Positions 34,330-44,770 of a stretch of DNA of 64,000 bases are shown here, in pieces (the first letter of the stretch is position 1; each line of letters begins with the position of its first letter). Both the position numbers and the translations under genes were made by a program. The stretch is from Podocnemis expansa. Its lineage: Eukaryota > Chordata > Testudines > Podocnemididae. Where the stretch lies: contig ML681963.1 of NCBI GenBank assembly GCA_007922195.1, forward strand, positions 142,381,723 to 142,445,722. The letters run 5' to 3'. Below the pieces are notes generated by a model. That model was not told where the DNA came from. It made no database searches and was given only the letters and a program-made list of their open reading frames with translations.

Positions 34330-35548
34330 TCACAGGTCCCCCTCCATGAATGTGACCCGGAGGGCATCGCACACGGCGAGGGCCTGTTGGGAGGGCTGTT
34401 CCCTTGTGGGCATGGGTCCAGGCTCCCTGAGGTCCGCAGCGAGGTGTTGGGCCTCAGCCTCCCATGCTGGCTGGATGGGCTCTCCCCGCAGGTCACAGTA
34501 ATTGTTGAGGACCACACATGCCCCGATGATGTGAGGCAGGGTCCTCTCCGCAAGGTGGAGCCGGGTGAGCAGGCACCTCCAGCGGGCCTTCAGGCGGCCG
34601 AATGCCCGCTCCACAACCTAGCGGCAGCCGGTCAGGCATTGGTTGAAAAGCTGCCAGCTTGGGTCGCCAGGGCCACAAGGGGTAGGCCGCGTCGGCCACG
34701 ATGAGGACGGGCACCACTACGCCCCTGAGATGGATGTCGTGCTGGGGGAAGAAGGTGCCTGCATCCATGTCCCGGTGGAGGGAAGAGTTCCGGAGCACCC
34801 AGGCATCGTGGGCCCTCCCTGGCCATCTGACGTAGATGTTCTGAAAGCGGCCCCAGTGGTCGACGAGGGCCTGCAGGAGCATGGAGTGGCACCCTCGCCG
34901 GTTGCGGTACTCCGCTGCCCTGTGCTCCGGGGCCCTCACAGGGATGTGGGTAGCATCAAGGACCCCCGCACAGTTGGGGAAGCCGAGGGCAGCCATCCCA
35001 GGGATGATGTCCTGGAGCTGCCCTGTGCCCACCAGGCGCCGCATCAGGACCCGGTTGATCGCCCTGGCGACCTCATGCAGGATGGCACAGATGGTGGATC
35101 GGCCGACTCCGAAGAGGTGTGCCACTGCCCGGTGTGACTCCGGAGTGGCCATCTTCCATAGGGCGACGGCCACTCTTTTGTCCACCGGGATGGCACGCTT
35201 CATTGGGGTGTCCCTGCGGTGCAGGTACGGGGTGAGCTCCGTGACCAGGGCAGTGAAGCTGGCCCTGGTCATGTGGAGGTTGCGCCGCCAGTCCTCATCG
35301 CCCCAGGTGCGCAGGGCGACCCGGTCCCACCAGTCTGGGCTGGTTTCCCAAACCCAGAGCTGGCGGGGCACAGGGGAGGGCAGCTGCATGAGGTCTGCCC
35401 TGAGCATGAGGTGGATGAGGGCCTGGTGTGGGGGCTGGGCGCCCTCTGCGTCCACGAACAGGGTGTCCCACATGTGCAGGACACTCTGCGGGTGGGCAGG
35501 GGGTCCCTGGGTGGCACGGCGCCGTCTGGGCTGCCGGGCACTGTCCAT
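34330..35548 (-). pseudogene. PIF/Harbinger (HARBI1-like) transposase of H4, best preserved copy
   Basis: The ATG at 35548 lies 61 bases from a CATAAAAG box. The frame is open through SVLHMWDTLFVDAEG, ETSPDWWDRVALRTWGDEDW, AIPVDKRVAVALWKMATPES, HRAVAHLFGVGRSTICAIL (helix-turn-helix-like), D1 in GVLDATHIPVRAPEH (codon 34957-34955) and D2 in VLIVADAAYPLWPW (codon 34693-34691). Just after D2 a small deletion shifts the frame. In the restored frame a TAG precedes VVERAFGRLKARWR (E at 34611-34609), which is open to the TGA at 34330. All three catalytic residues exist, but on two frames, so there is no active enzyme. An in-frame upstream ATG at 35674 would add MGGVATWPP, encoded by a block conserved in non-autonomous copies too. 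Confidence 0.85.
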
Positions 35549-35601
35549 GGCTTGCAGTGCACTGCTAGTCTGGTTGGACAGGGAAGTGAGGTCAGGGCCG
35601 G

Positions 35602-35617
35602 CTTTTATGGGATTGGC
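35602..35617 (-). promoter_or_regulatory. CCAAT/TATA promoter of the H4 transposase
   Basis: On the minus strand AGCCAATCC is immediately followed by CATAAAAG, the arrangement seen in H1 and H2. Confidence 0.55.
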
Positions 35618-35779
35618 TAGCAACATGGCCGCCGACATGGCCCAGTGAGGCGGCCATGTTGCCACACCTCCCATGGTGCCCTGCCCCTGGGGTGGAACAG
35701 CATGCCCACTGTGTGGACATGTTATTTCGATTCCCGCTTTTTTTCTTATTTTGAAATAACATTTTGTTGATTCGAAATA

Positions 35780-38239
35780 CAGCTAGTCCTCACTTAGTGA
35801 CCTACTCGTTTAGTGACCCCTCGGAGTTATGACCAGCTCTCTGACGAGTTGGTATTATGGCGATGTACGAGAACTCGCATCAACTCTCTCAGATTCATCT
35901 CGTTCCTGCAGTCAGAACTAGTGTTTTTCGTCTGTGTATTTTTACTTTATTGTGCACCCCAAAGTACAAGATGTTGGCGAAAAGGAAGAGCATGACTTCA
36001 CCCGGAGAAAGCGCCAAGAAACAAAGGAAGGCTATCAATCTTGAGACAAAAATGAAGATAATAAACGAATATGAAGCTGGTAAGAAAGTTAAAGCGATAG
36101 CACGTGACTTGGAGCTGGTGCATTCAACTGTATCAACGATCTTGAAGGATAAAGATCGAGTGAAAGAAGCAATGAAATCATCAAAAGGATATAAAGCCAT
36201 AATAACTAGGCAGCAGAAAGGCCTCATTCACGAAATGGAAAAATTACTGGCGATATGGTTTGACGACCAGATACAAAAAAGAATGCCAATGAGCCTTTTA
36301 ATAATTCAAGCAAAGGCACGCAGTATCTTTGAAACGTTGAAAGCGCGCGAAAATGAAGAGTCAACGGAAACATTTACAGCAAGTCATGGATGGTTTCAAC
36401 GTTTTCGTCGGAGATTCAGCCTTCATAATTGAAGTATCAGTGGTGAGGCGGCAAGCGTGGACATAGAAGCATCAGAAAGATTTGTGGATGAATTTGACGA
36501 AATGATCGAGAAATGCGGGTATCATCTGTAACAGATCTTTAATGCAGACGAAACCGGACTGTTTTGGAAAAAATACCCGAAAGATCCTACATACACAAAG
36601 AGGCTAAAGCAATGCCCGGTTTCAAGGCTTTTAAGGACAGGGTCACGTTGTTGATGGGAGGAAATGTCGCTGGATTTCAGTTAAAAACCTTTTCTCATCT
36701 ATCGTTCTGCAAACCCATGTGCACTGAAGCAGGTTAGTAAGCACACGCTGCCCGTTTACTATCGTTCAAATAACAAAGCATGGATGACGCAATCTTTATT
36801 TGAGGACTGGTTCATGAACTGCTTCATACCCTTGGTCAAGCATTACTGTCTGGAAAACGGTGTTCCCTTTAAAATTATCCTCCTACTTGATAACGCCCCA
36901 GGCCGCCCCCAGCATCTTGATGATCTACACCCTGATGTAAAGGTCGTGTATCTGCCTAAAAACACAACTGCTGTGTTACAACCAATGGACCAGGGGGCTA
37001 GCTCTACGTTTAAAGCGCTATATTTGCACGCAACGTTTTCCAAAGCGGTAGCAGCAACAGAAAATGGTGAAGTAACCCTGCGCGATTTTTGGAAATCATA
37101 TAATATTTTACACTGCATAAAGAACATTGAATCAGCTTGGGCAGGAGTGACAGAAAAGTGCATGCAAGGCATATGGAAAAAATGCCTGAAACGTTTTGTA
37201 AATAATTTCGAAGGGTTTGAGAAAGACAAACATATTGATGTCATAAATTAAAAAATTGTGGAACTTGCTAATGTGCTTAATTTAGATGTTGAAGTGGAAG
37301 ATATTGAAGAATTAGTGGAATACGTCGAGGGAGAGCTAACTAACGAAGATTTAATAGAGTTGGAAGCGCAGCAGCACTTGAAAGAGGAGGAAGAAGAAGA
37401 AGAGGAAAGAGTGGAAGAAGTACAAAAGAAGTTCACTGTAAAGGGGTTAGCTGATGTCTTCTCCAAAGTGAATGCCGCGATGTTAGAACTAGAGAGTATG
37501 GACCCGAATGTTGAACGGTTCACGATAGTGGAACGACAAATGAATGAAATTTTACGATGCTATCGTGAAATTTATGAAGAAAAAAAGAAAATTACAACAC
37601 AGACCACACTAACGAGATACTTCTCTAACGTTCCATCCAGGACCCCTACCCCTACCCTTACAAGTCCTTCCATTTCCTTGCCATCATCTCCCTTACCAGG
37701 GCCTTCTACAGCTCCTGATAACCCCGCTGATCTCTCTGACGATGACATTGATGACCCCCCTGCTGCTGAACCACACTTTGAAGGATTTGATGAGTAAAAA
37801 TGTCAATGTAATCTGAATGTTTATTTTCATATTTCTTTGGTATATCATTTTTATAATTTTTGCTGATTGCATTTTTATGTTCTGTAATACAGTATGTGAG
37901 GAGTTATGCCAATAAAACAAAGTTATCACAATGGAGTTTATTTTAGGCCTTTTCTTTACAGTACTATTCAGAATATTAAAAACGATTACCTGTATTTACA
38001 GTACACTATACAAACTAAGTTCAGTACATTAGAGCTTAAAACATTTAAAATATATATTAAAAATGTTATAAATGATGCAAAGGTGACATTAAAACTATCT
38101 ACAGATGGTTGAAAAACCCACTACCAGTAAAGTACATTATGCCTGAAATACCGGTAAGGGCTGCTCCTCGTTTAGCGACCAATTCGTTTATCAACCGGGT
38201 TTCAGGAACGGAACCCGGTCACTAAGTGAGGACTACCTG
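35780..38239 (+). mobile_element. Tigger (pogo/Tc1-mariner) DNA transposon nested in H4
   Basis: The terminal inverted repeats CAGCTAGTCCTCACTTAGTG (left) and CAGGTAGTCCTCACTTAGTG (right, reverse complement) differ by one base. TA is duplicated at 35778-35779 and 38240-38241. Excision rejoins H4 arm sequence (TTCGAAA to AGTTGTTTCGG). At 2.46 kb the element has the full length usual for Tigger. It carries one transposase gene with few breaks, so it is younger than H4. Confidence 0.92.
35971..37797 (+). pseudogene. Tigger/pogo transposase (CENP-B-like), few disabling changes
   Basis: The N-terminal part (35971-36432) holds the Psq/CENP-B N-terminal helix-turn-helix (LETKMKIINEYEAGKKVKAI, DLELVHSTVSTILKDK) and the second CENP-B-type domain ending WFQRFRRRFSLHN. 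After a TGA at 36430 the frame continues to a TAA at 36529, just before D1 in IFNADETGLFWKK. A frameshift lies between about 36600 and 36780. The next part has D2 in ILLLDNAPGRP and D3 in TAVLQPMDQG, so the DDD triad is kept. A TAA at 37249 precedes an acidic Glu-rich tail and a Ser/Thr/Pro tail ending at 37795. The N-terminal ORF alone resembles domesticated CENP-B-domain proteins, but here it is an ordinary broken transposase. Confidence 0.88.
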
Positions 38240-38329
38240 TAAGTTGTTTCGGAATAAGCGTTATTTCGATATACGGTTGTAGCGAAACAATCGTATCAAA
38301 ATAACCGGCTGTGTGAGAACACAGTCAAA

Positions 38330-39110
38330 GTGATTTTCTTGTTTCTTTCCTCAAGGTCCTCATCATCTGCCACTCTGAGAGCTCTGTCACTGAAAAAAAA
38401 AAGACATTTCCCTCATGGTTGTGTGGTTTTTGTTTTTTGTTTTTGTTTTCTTTCATTTTGGTGATTCTTGTTGGATAGGAGTCACTCCAAAGGTCTGATT
38501 GGAGCTGTAGCAGTGACAACCTATCCTGGGTGAGGTGAACTCTTAATATTCCAAACTGACCACTTGGAATGCTTAAAAAAGATTTCACTACAGAAGGAAA
38601 TGCTAATTGATGCTTGCATGGGGATGCAAAATTTTACTAGGGCATGATAGAGTGTTTTTTTATTGATGAAAAAGTTCCCTTCTCATTTTATTAAGCATAT
38701 CTATACTACCCAGCAATGTCTCCATAGCTAAGAGGTACCATGTTTGTTCAATGAATGAATCTAGATCTTCAGATGCAGGTGAGTTTATTGAAGCTCAGGT
38801 CCCAAGGTGGCAGGGTAACTAAGTGGTTTTACAGCATCTCTATTCTTTTACTTCCTAGATCTGATTATTAGCTAGTGCAAATTAGAGAAATCTTATGTAT
38901 GAAAAAGATTAACTTAGAAGAACTCAGGATCATAGATAAGTCTATGTCAGGGCTCTAGCAACTGAGTCTGCCAGGGAAGAGGTGACAGTGGCACAAAGTG
39001 GTGCTCAGCTATAAGGATGATGGGCATTGCATAAGAACACTGAGAATCTGATTGCTTTATATTCAATGGGTAAATATAGCCAAGCATGTGGATGTTGCTG
39101 TCTACGAAAG
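38330..39110. other. No recognisable gene
   Basis: Unassigned sequence with a GTTTTTGTTTT-rich stretch near 38425-38460. Confidence 0.5.
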
Positions 39111-39207
39111 AGGTATGATGAAAGGATGCCCTGAATCAAAGCATCTGGCGAAGTGGGATTTTTCTCCCATGAAAGCTCATGCAATAAATAAATGTGTTAG
39201 TATGTAA

Positions 39208-40298
39208 GGGCATGTCTACACTTAGAATTGAATTTGAATTGATGACAATCAATTTGAATTCAGTTAAGTGCATGGCCACACTTGCTTTTCTCAATTCAAA
39301 CTGAGGAACTCCTCAGTTCAAATGATGAAAGCTGACTTCCAATTGTTCACACCTCATTTGACTTCGAAGTTCAGGTCAATTCGAAACCAGTAGTTCTAAT
39401 TGACCCAGTGTGGCCATGTCAATTTGAACTCAATGATCTTGAATTGGTGCGAGTTGACCTTCTTCCCAGGGTGCATAGCACCCTGTAAGGAAGACCAGTC
39501 ATTTAGCACCTGGGGCCAGCAGCCCCAAAGATGCCTCCACCCCCCCCCCAGCCAGATTGGGCTGGGGGGGTAATGGGGTTCCTGTCCCCTTGTGGGGGAC
39601 AGGGACCCCAGCCCCCGCTCCAGCCCCACTGACTGCGCGCGGGGAAGGCACCCCCATACTCACCTCCTGCACGGCTGGCTGCACATAGGGAAGGCACCCC
39701 TGTGTGCGACTGCATTCCTGCTGGCCCAAGGCACCCCCACATGTGGCTCCTGCATGGCTGATCATGCGCGGGGAACGCATCCCTACGCATGCCATCTTCC
39801 CCACTGGCCGCATGCAGGGAAGGTACCCTTGCGTGCGGCTGCATCCTCATATGCGGCCAGTGGGGCAGAAGCCATGTGCAAGGGTGCCTTCCCTGTACAT
39901 GGCCAGCTGTGCAGGAGCCGTGCATGGGGGTGCCTTCCCCACTCATGGCAAACTCTGCAGGAGCCAGGCGCGGGGGGAGGGTCCTTTCCCCACGCACAGC
40001 TAGCAGAGCCTCTTGTCGCACACAGGGATCCCTATTCCCCCTCCTTTCCTGCGCTGGAGTGCTTTGGGGTTTGGGTGGTGGCATGGCCCTTGTAGGGGGC
40101 CATGTTGCCACACCTCCCATTGTGCCCTCCTCCAATTTGAATTAGCAAGTCCGGTTCATGGACATGCTAATTCGAATTGGAGTTTCTAGTGTGGCCATGT
40201 CGATTCGAATTGACTGAATTCAAACTAATAATTATTAGTTCAAGTTGACTAGTTTGAATTCAGTCATTCAAATTGACATGCTAAGCGTAGATGCATCT
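39208..40298. mobile_element. Non-autonomous Harbinger element H5
   Basis: The left end GGGCATGTCTACACTTAG and right end (reverse complement) GATGCATCTACGCTTAG are flanked by TAA (39205-39207 and 40299-40301). The arms are built from AATTTGAATTGA and ATTCGAATTGA rather than the TTTCGAAA of H1 and H4. It keeps the SANT-side hairpin (39465-39485), the GGCCATGTTGCCACACCTCC block (40099-40118) and the transposase-side hairpin (40133-40180), now with AATTAGCA/TGCTAATT. Genes are absent; a GC-rich array fills the middle. Confidence 0.85.
39600..40015. repeat. GC-rich head-to-head repeat array inside H5
   Basis: Units such as GCGCGGGGAAGGCACCCCC with GCTCCTGCACGGCTGG between them run forward up to about 39850. 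The complement (GGTGCCTTCCCC, GCCAGCTGTGCAGGAGCC) then runs to about 40010. The period is roughly 55-60 bp with divergence. Open frames of up to 210 codons here are compositional. Confidence 0.6.
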
Positions 40299-40330
40299 TA
40301 AGTGCCACAGAGCTCCTTGTTTGTTTTACA

Positions 40331-41398
40331 TCTGCACAGAAGCCTTCAGTGACCATGCTCCAATGGTAGACTAAAGCTGCTGACACTTTTGCGGAAACTC
40401 TTAAGGACTGCATTGTGATGGTGTCCTAGATGGGAGTTATGTGCCTTAATATCTTGGAGGAGATGGTAGCACTACCTGCTCTACTTAAATGACTCTCTTG
40501 TGATTCATGGGGCACAGCACTGAGGGCAGAATTTAGGTCACTTATCTCTCATTTTCTGCAGGTATTCAGTTGTCTACAATGAGGAAATTTACAGCAAATT
40601 GAACTAATGTGATGACCTAAGCATTGGAAGCCTTCCATGAAGGCTTTCCCTGGACTGCAAGAGTGGAATTTTCATTCCTTTCCTCAACTAACACTGGACT
40701 TAATTACCTTCTGCCCATTTGGGTATTTTTCTCCAACAGTTTTTGAGTATTTCATTGTCTACTATACCCTGTTCCCCAGGAAACTGCAAGGTGATCTATC
40801 TACCATTCTAGGAAAAAAGATTTAATTATCCAGTGGGCCACAGGAACTGCTAGGACTTTGTGCTTATAGAATAAGTCAGAAAAGGAAAACTCCATTTGCT
40901 TAAGATGACCTTGAATGTGTCTGAAAAGTTACTTTGTGCAGCATACTGAGTGTTAATTGCTTGCCTCTGTACTATGAAGAGATTGCAAACACTGGCAGAT
41001 TGAGGCACTTTAAATAATCCAAACTTTTGTAAATCAGTGGTAACTAAAATGTTTCTAGGTGGATTAAAAGAAAATTGTATAGCCTGACTGTTTATTTTAC
41101 AGCTACCATGGTGAAAGGGGTTGTGCTTTCTCATGTGTTGGAGGTGGAGGAAAGTTGCAATTTGTTTGTTCAGGGCACATTGAAAGGAACTCATGTATCT
41201 TGGGTCCAGCTGATTCCAGTTGGCTCAAAAACCAATAGGATGCCTGAGTGAAATGTAGTTTTACAGCAGCTTTACTCTCACACACATATCAATATTGTGG
41301 CTTACTGAGGAGTTCTGCCTTCACACAGTGTTACATTCACTTGTGTTAGCTAATATTATCCCCAATGATTCATTATGCAAGTCACTGTCTGCCCACTG
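40331..41398. other. No recognisable gene
   Basis: Mixed sequence without motifs or clear repeats. Confidence 0.5.
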
Positions 41399-43440
41399 CT
41401 TCTTGTCCTATCATCACAGATCCCCGGCAGGGGACAGGGCCGTGGCCGCGGTGGCTGTGGGCTGCCGGGCCCCGGATCCTCAGCCTGATTGGGCCGGAGA
41501 TCCAGGGCACTGGCGCTGGGGTTTGGGGCATGTACCCTGGGGTACCCAGCACCAGCAATACCCCTGGGGGGCATGATAAAAGTTTTCAAGTGTCTAAGAG
41601 GTTGTCTCAGAGAGGAGGGAGAAGAACTGTTCTCCTTAACCACTGATGATAGGACAAGAAGCCCGGGTCCCTCCCTCAGCCAGCAACACCTCTGATGCTC
41701 CCTCTGTCTTCTCTTTTCTAGACTAAAGAAATGCCAGCTCTTTCAATCTTCCCTTTTAAGCCAAGTGTTCTGGACCTTTAATGATTCGTGTTGCCCTTCT
41801 CTGGACTTTCTCCAATTTGTTCACATCTCTCCTGAAATGAGGCACCCAGAACTGGACACAATACCCAAATTGAGGCCTAATCAGTGTGGAGTAGAGCAGA
41901 AGAATTACTTCTTGTGTCTTACTTATAATATTCCTGTTAACATATCATAGAACAGTGTTTGCTTTTTTTGCAACAGTTTTACACTGTTGACTAATATTTA
42001 GCTTATGGTCCATAATGACACCTGGATTCATTTCCACAGTACTCCTTCCTAGGCAGTCATTGCCTATTTTGTACGTATCCAATGTATTATTCTTTCCTAA
42101 GTGGAGTACTTTGCACTTGTCTTTATTGAATTTCATTTTGTTTACCTCAGATCATTTCACTAATTTGTCTAAATCATTTGGAATTGTGATCCTATCTTCC
42201 AAAGCACTTGCAATGCCTCCCACCTTGAAATCATCCACAAACTTTATAAGCGTACTCTTTATGCCATTTTCTAAATTATTGATAAAAATATCGAACGGAA
42301 CCAGACCCAGAACTGATCCCTAGAGTACCCTGCTTATTATGCACTTCCAGTATGACTGTGAACTGTTGATAATTACTCTGTAGGAGTGGTCATCCAACCA
42401 GTTTTGCACCCACCTTACAGTAGCTCCATCTAGGTTGTACTTCCCTAGTTTGTTAATGAGAAGGTGATGCAAGACTGTATCAAAAGCCTTACTAAAGTCT
42501 AAATATACCACATCTACCACATCCCCTCTATCTATGTCTTGTTATCCCATCATAGAAAGCTATCAGATTGGTTTGACAAATCCATACTGACTATCACTTC
42601 ACAACCTATTGTCTTCTGCAAGTTTGCTAATTGATTCCTTAGTTATTTGCTTTATTAATTTTCCTGGTACCAAGGTTAAACTGACTGGTCTATAATTTCC
42701 TGGGTTGTTGTTATTTCCCTTTTAATAGATGAGTACTATATTTGCTCTTTTCCAGTCCACTAGGACCTCTCTACTCTTCCATGTTTTTTTTAAAGATAAA
42801 ATCCAATGGCTTAGATATTTTCTGAGTTAGCTCCTTGAGTATTTAGGGTGCATATCATCAGGCCCTGGTGCCTTGAAGACATATGACTTGTCTAAGTAAT
42901 TTTTAACTTGTTCTTTCCCTATTTCAGCTTTTGATCCTATTCCATTTTTACTGCCGTCCCCTACATCAGGCATCCAATGTCCACCAACCTTCCCAGTGAT
43001 GACTGAAACAAAAAAAAAATCATTTGGTTCCTCTGCCATTTCCACATTTCCTGTTATTGGTTTTCCCTCTTTGCTGAGTAACGGTCCTACACTGTCCTTG
43101 TTCTTCATCATCTCTAATGTATTTGAAAAATGGGGTTTTTTTGTTACCCTTTATGCCTTTGGTTAGTTTGACCTCAGTTGGTGCCATGGCCTTTGTGATT
43201 TTTCCCCTATATAAATGTGCTATTTGTTTATAGTCATCCTTTCTGATTTAACCTACTTTCCACTTTTTGTAAGACTGTTTCTTTCTTTTTAGATTATTGA
43301 AAACCTCCTGGTCAAGTCAGGGTGGCACAGAGCTAGCTATAGTACAAGGATTCTTTGCTCTCGAGGATTCCCTGATATTGAGGAGTTCCTCAGCAAGCCA
43401 GGTAGGCAGCTGGGTGAATAAGTTTTTGTACCACAGAGTA
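41399..43440 (-). mobile_element. CR1 LINE, decayed reverse transcriptase and 3' UTR, with local inversion
   Basis: On the minus strand, from 43440 downward: a linker rich in [15 protein letters not shown] and FKAPGPDDMHPK (the GPDxIHPK box), the reverse-transcriptase palm motif VVYLDFSKAFDTVLH (about 42515), and the KFNKDKCKVLHLGKNN block (42136). The 3' UTR follows, with CTGGACACAATACCC and TGCTTTTTTTGCAACAG as plus-strand landmarks. The frame is broken many times. At 41572-41661 a 90-base piece of the 3' UTR reads in the opposite orientation, and a matching arm lies at 41399-41418. Confidence 0.8.
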
Positions 43441-43569
43441 GTATAAAATGGTGAGTGTGTGGGCCAGGATCTTGCCTTTCTATTGTGGTCCTACTGAAAC
43501 TGGGTCTTTTTATATGAGGATTTTAATAAGTCACTGTTGCTGGCCAAGGAGTTCCCTACCAGCAGGGGT

Positions 43570-43800
43570 TAAAGTATAATTTGGTGGACCCCAGAACCCT
43601 CCCACACCCCAGCTCCTGGCCCCCAAATGCCAGCCCCCAACCTCCTACCTTGCACCCAGCTCTTGCCCCCCAAACATTTCCCCCCACCCCAGCTACTGCC
43701 CCCAAATCCATTTCCCTCTCCCCAAAATCCATTCCCTGCCCCCAATACATATCCCCAGAATCCACCCCCCAGCTCCCAATATCCAATTCCCAGTGCAAGT
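43570..43800. repeat. C-rich low-complexity tract
   Basis: Irregular repeats of CCCCCAAATCC and CCCAGCTCCTGCCC type. No coding value. Confidence 0.65.
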
Positions 43801-43853
43801 TGGGCTACCCCAGTACTCATGGGCAACCATGCATTGGCCGGAAAACTACCACA

Positions 43854-44548
43854 TATACTCATTTATAAGCTGATTCATGCATAAGCTGACCCCCACCCCC
43901 AATTCTAAGCCCCAAAAGAGGCAAAAACTCGGTGACCTGTGTATAAGCTGAGGTCCCCTTTTGGTCTTGGCCCCCAACTCACCGCCACCCAGAGCCCCTG
44001 TCTTCCCCCAGAGTTCCTGACACCCTCCCTAACCCCCAAACCCCTGCCGCTGCTTTTCTCCTGTCCCCTGCTGCTCTCTCTGCTCCCTGCTGTTGTCCCC
44101 CTGCTCTGTCCACTTCACTTGCTCTCTCCACTCCCCACTGTCTCCCTGCTGTCCCCTGCTCTATCCACTCCCTCTGCTGTCTCCCTGCTCTCTCTGATCA
44201 CCCTGCTGTCCCCTGGCTTGCCATCTTCTCTGCTCCCAGCTGCTGTTCCCCTGTTCCCCAACACCTCTTCAATGCCTTTCTCTATCACCCTATCCCAACC
44301 CCCAGGCCAACCCCCAAGGGCCTCCTTACCTGTCCACTCCAGACACTGGAGTCCCCTACTAACTCCAAACCCCACCCAGGCCATCTGCCCAAGATGGCTG
44401 CCCCAGCCACACCAGGGCTCCAGCCTGGAGCATGCCCAGTGAAACTCCTGGGCTGGGGCTGTCTACCATATTGACCCATGTATAAGCTGAGTGCCTGTTT
44501 TGAAGCCAATTTTCAGGCACAAAAATCTCAGGTTATACACGAGTATAT
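43854..44548. mobile_element. DNA element with TATACTC...TATAAGCTGA inverted termini
   Basis: The left ATATACTCATTTATAAGCTGA and the right end (reverse complement) TATACTCGTGTATAACCTGA form an inverted repeat of about 21 bases. The motif TATAAGCTGA is repeated internally (43883, 43943, 44482). The interior is pyrimidine-rich. The superfamily was not determined and the TSD is unclear. A further AAAAATAG/GGGCCC-rich segment follows to 44770. Confidence 0.5.
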
Positions 44549-44770
44549 ACAGTACACAGCCTGCATGCACAGGCTGGCTGGGCATGCCCCCCCCGCCAGT
44601 GTTTGGGCCCCTAAAAATAGAAAATGGAACTGGAATGCTGCATTCTGGGGCCTGCTATTTTTAAATGGTGGGCCCAGGAACACAGTGTTTTGGAACCATT
44701 TCCTATTTTTAGCAGGCCTGGAATGCTGAGACCCTAAAAATAGTGGGCCCCAAAATGGCATTCTGGGCCA

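Larger units (their letters stand above)
31961..38326 (+). mobile_element. PIF/Harbinger transposon H4, two-gene, with nested Tigger
   Basis: The left terminus GGCTGTGTTCACACAGCC pairs with the right terminus (reverse complement) GACTGTGTTCTCACACAGCC. AAA flanks both sides (31958-31960 and 38327-38329). The left arm 31980-32160 carries six perfect TTTCGAAA cores and one near match, including the 18-base palindrome GGTTGTTTCGAAACAACC. The SANT-side hairpin is perfect at 32173-32195 (CCCAGGGTGC/GCACCCTGGG); the transposase-side hairpin is at about 35694-35729. The SANT-like gene is on the plus strand and the transposase on the minus strand. A Tigger element occupies 35780-38239 in the right arm. 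Without it H4 is about 3.9 kb. Confidence 0.9.
39111..40330 (+). repeat. Interspersed repeat tail (TGTTAGTCTTTAAGTGCCACA type), split by H5
   Basis: CATGAAAGCTCATGCAATAA then ATAAATGTGTTAGT at the left of H5 and AAGTGCCACAGAGCTCCTTG at the right are halves of one tail. Other copies lie at 50365-50435 and, as a palindrome, at 52705-52794. The sequence resembles a common vertebrate repeat ending, but its class was not identified. Confidence 0.6.

Noticed and set aside
35971..36432. Domesticated CENP-B-domain host gene
   Set aside because: It lies between intact Tigger TIRs with the rest of the transposase following. It is a transposon gene truncated by a stop, not a captured gene.
37258..37797. 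Separate acidic protein of 179 codons
   Set aside because: It is in frame and collinear with the C-terminal tail of the Tigger transposase, cut off only by the TAA at 37249.
39503..40135. 210-codon open frame in H5
   Set aside because: It is the complement of the GC-rich inverted array in H5. MGGVATWPP at its start comes from the conserved block, but no transposase sequence follows.
43939..44442. 167-codon Leu/Pro/Ser-rich open frame
   Set aside because: It is a pyrimidine-rich repeat interior of the element at 43854, with CTGCTCTCTCTG-type repetition and no conserved motif.
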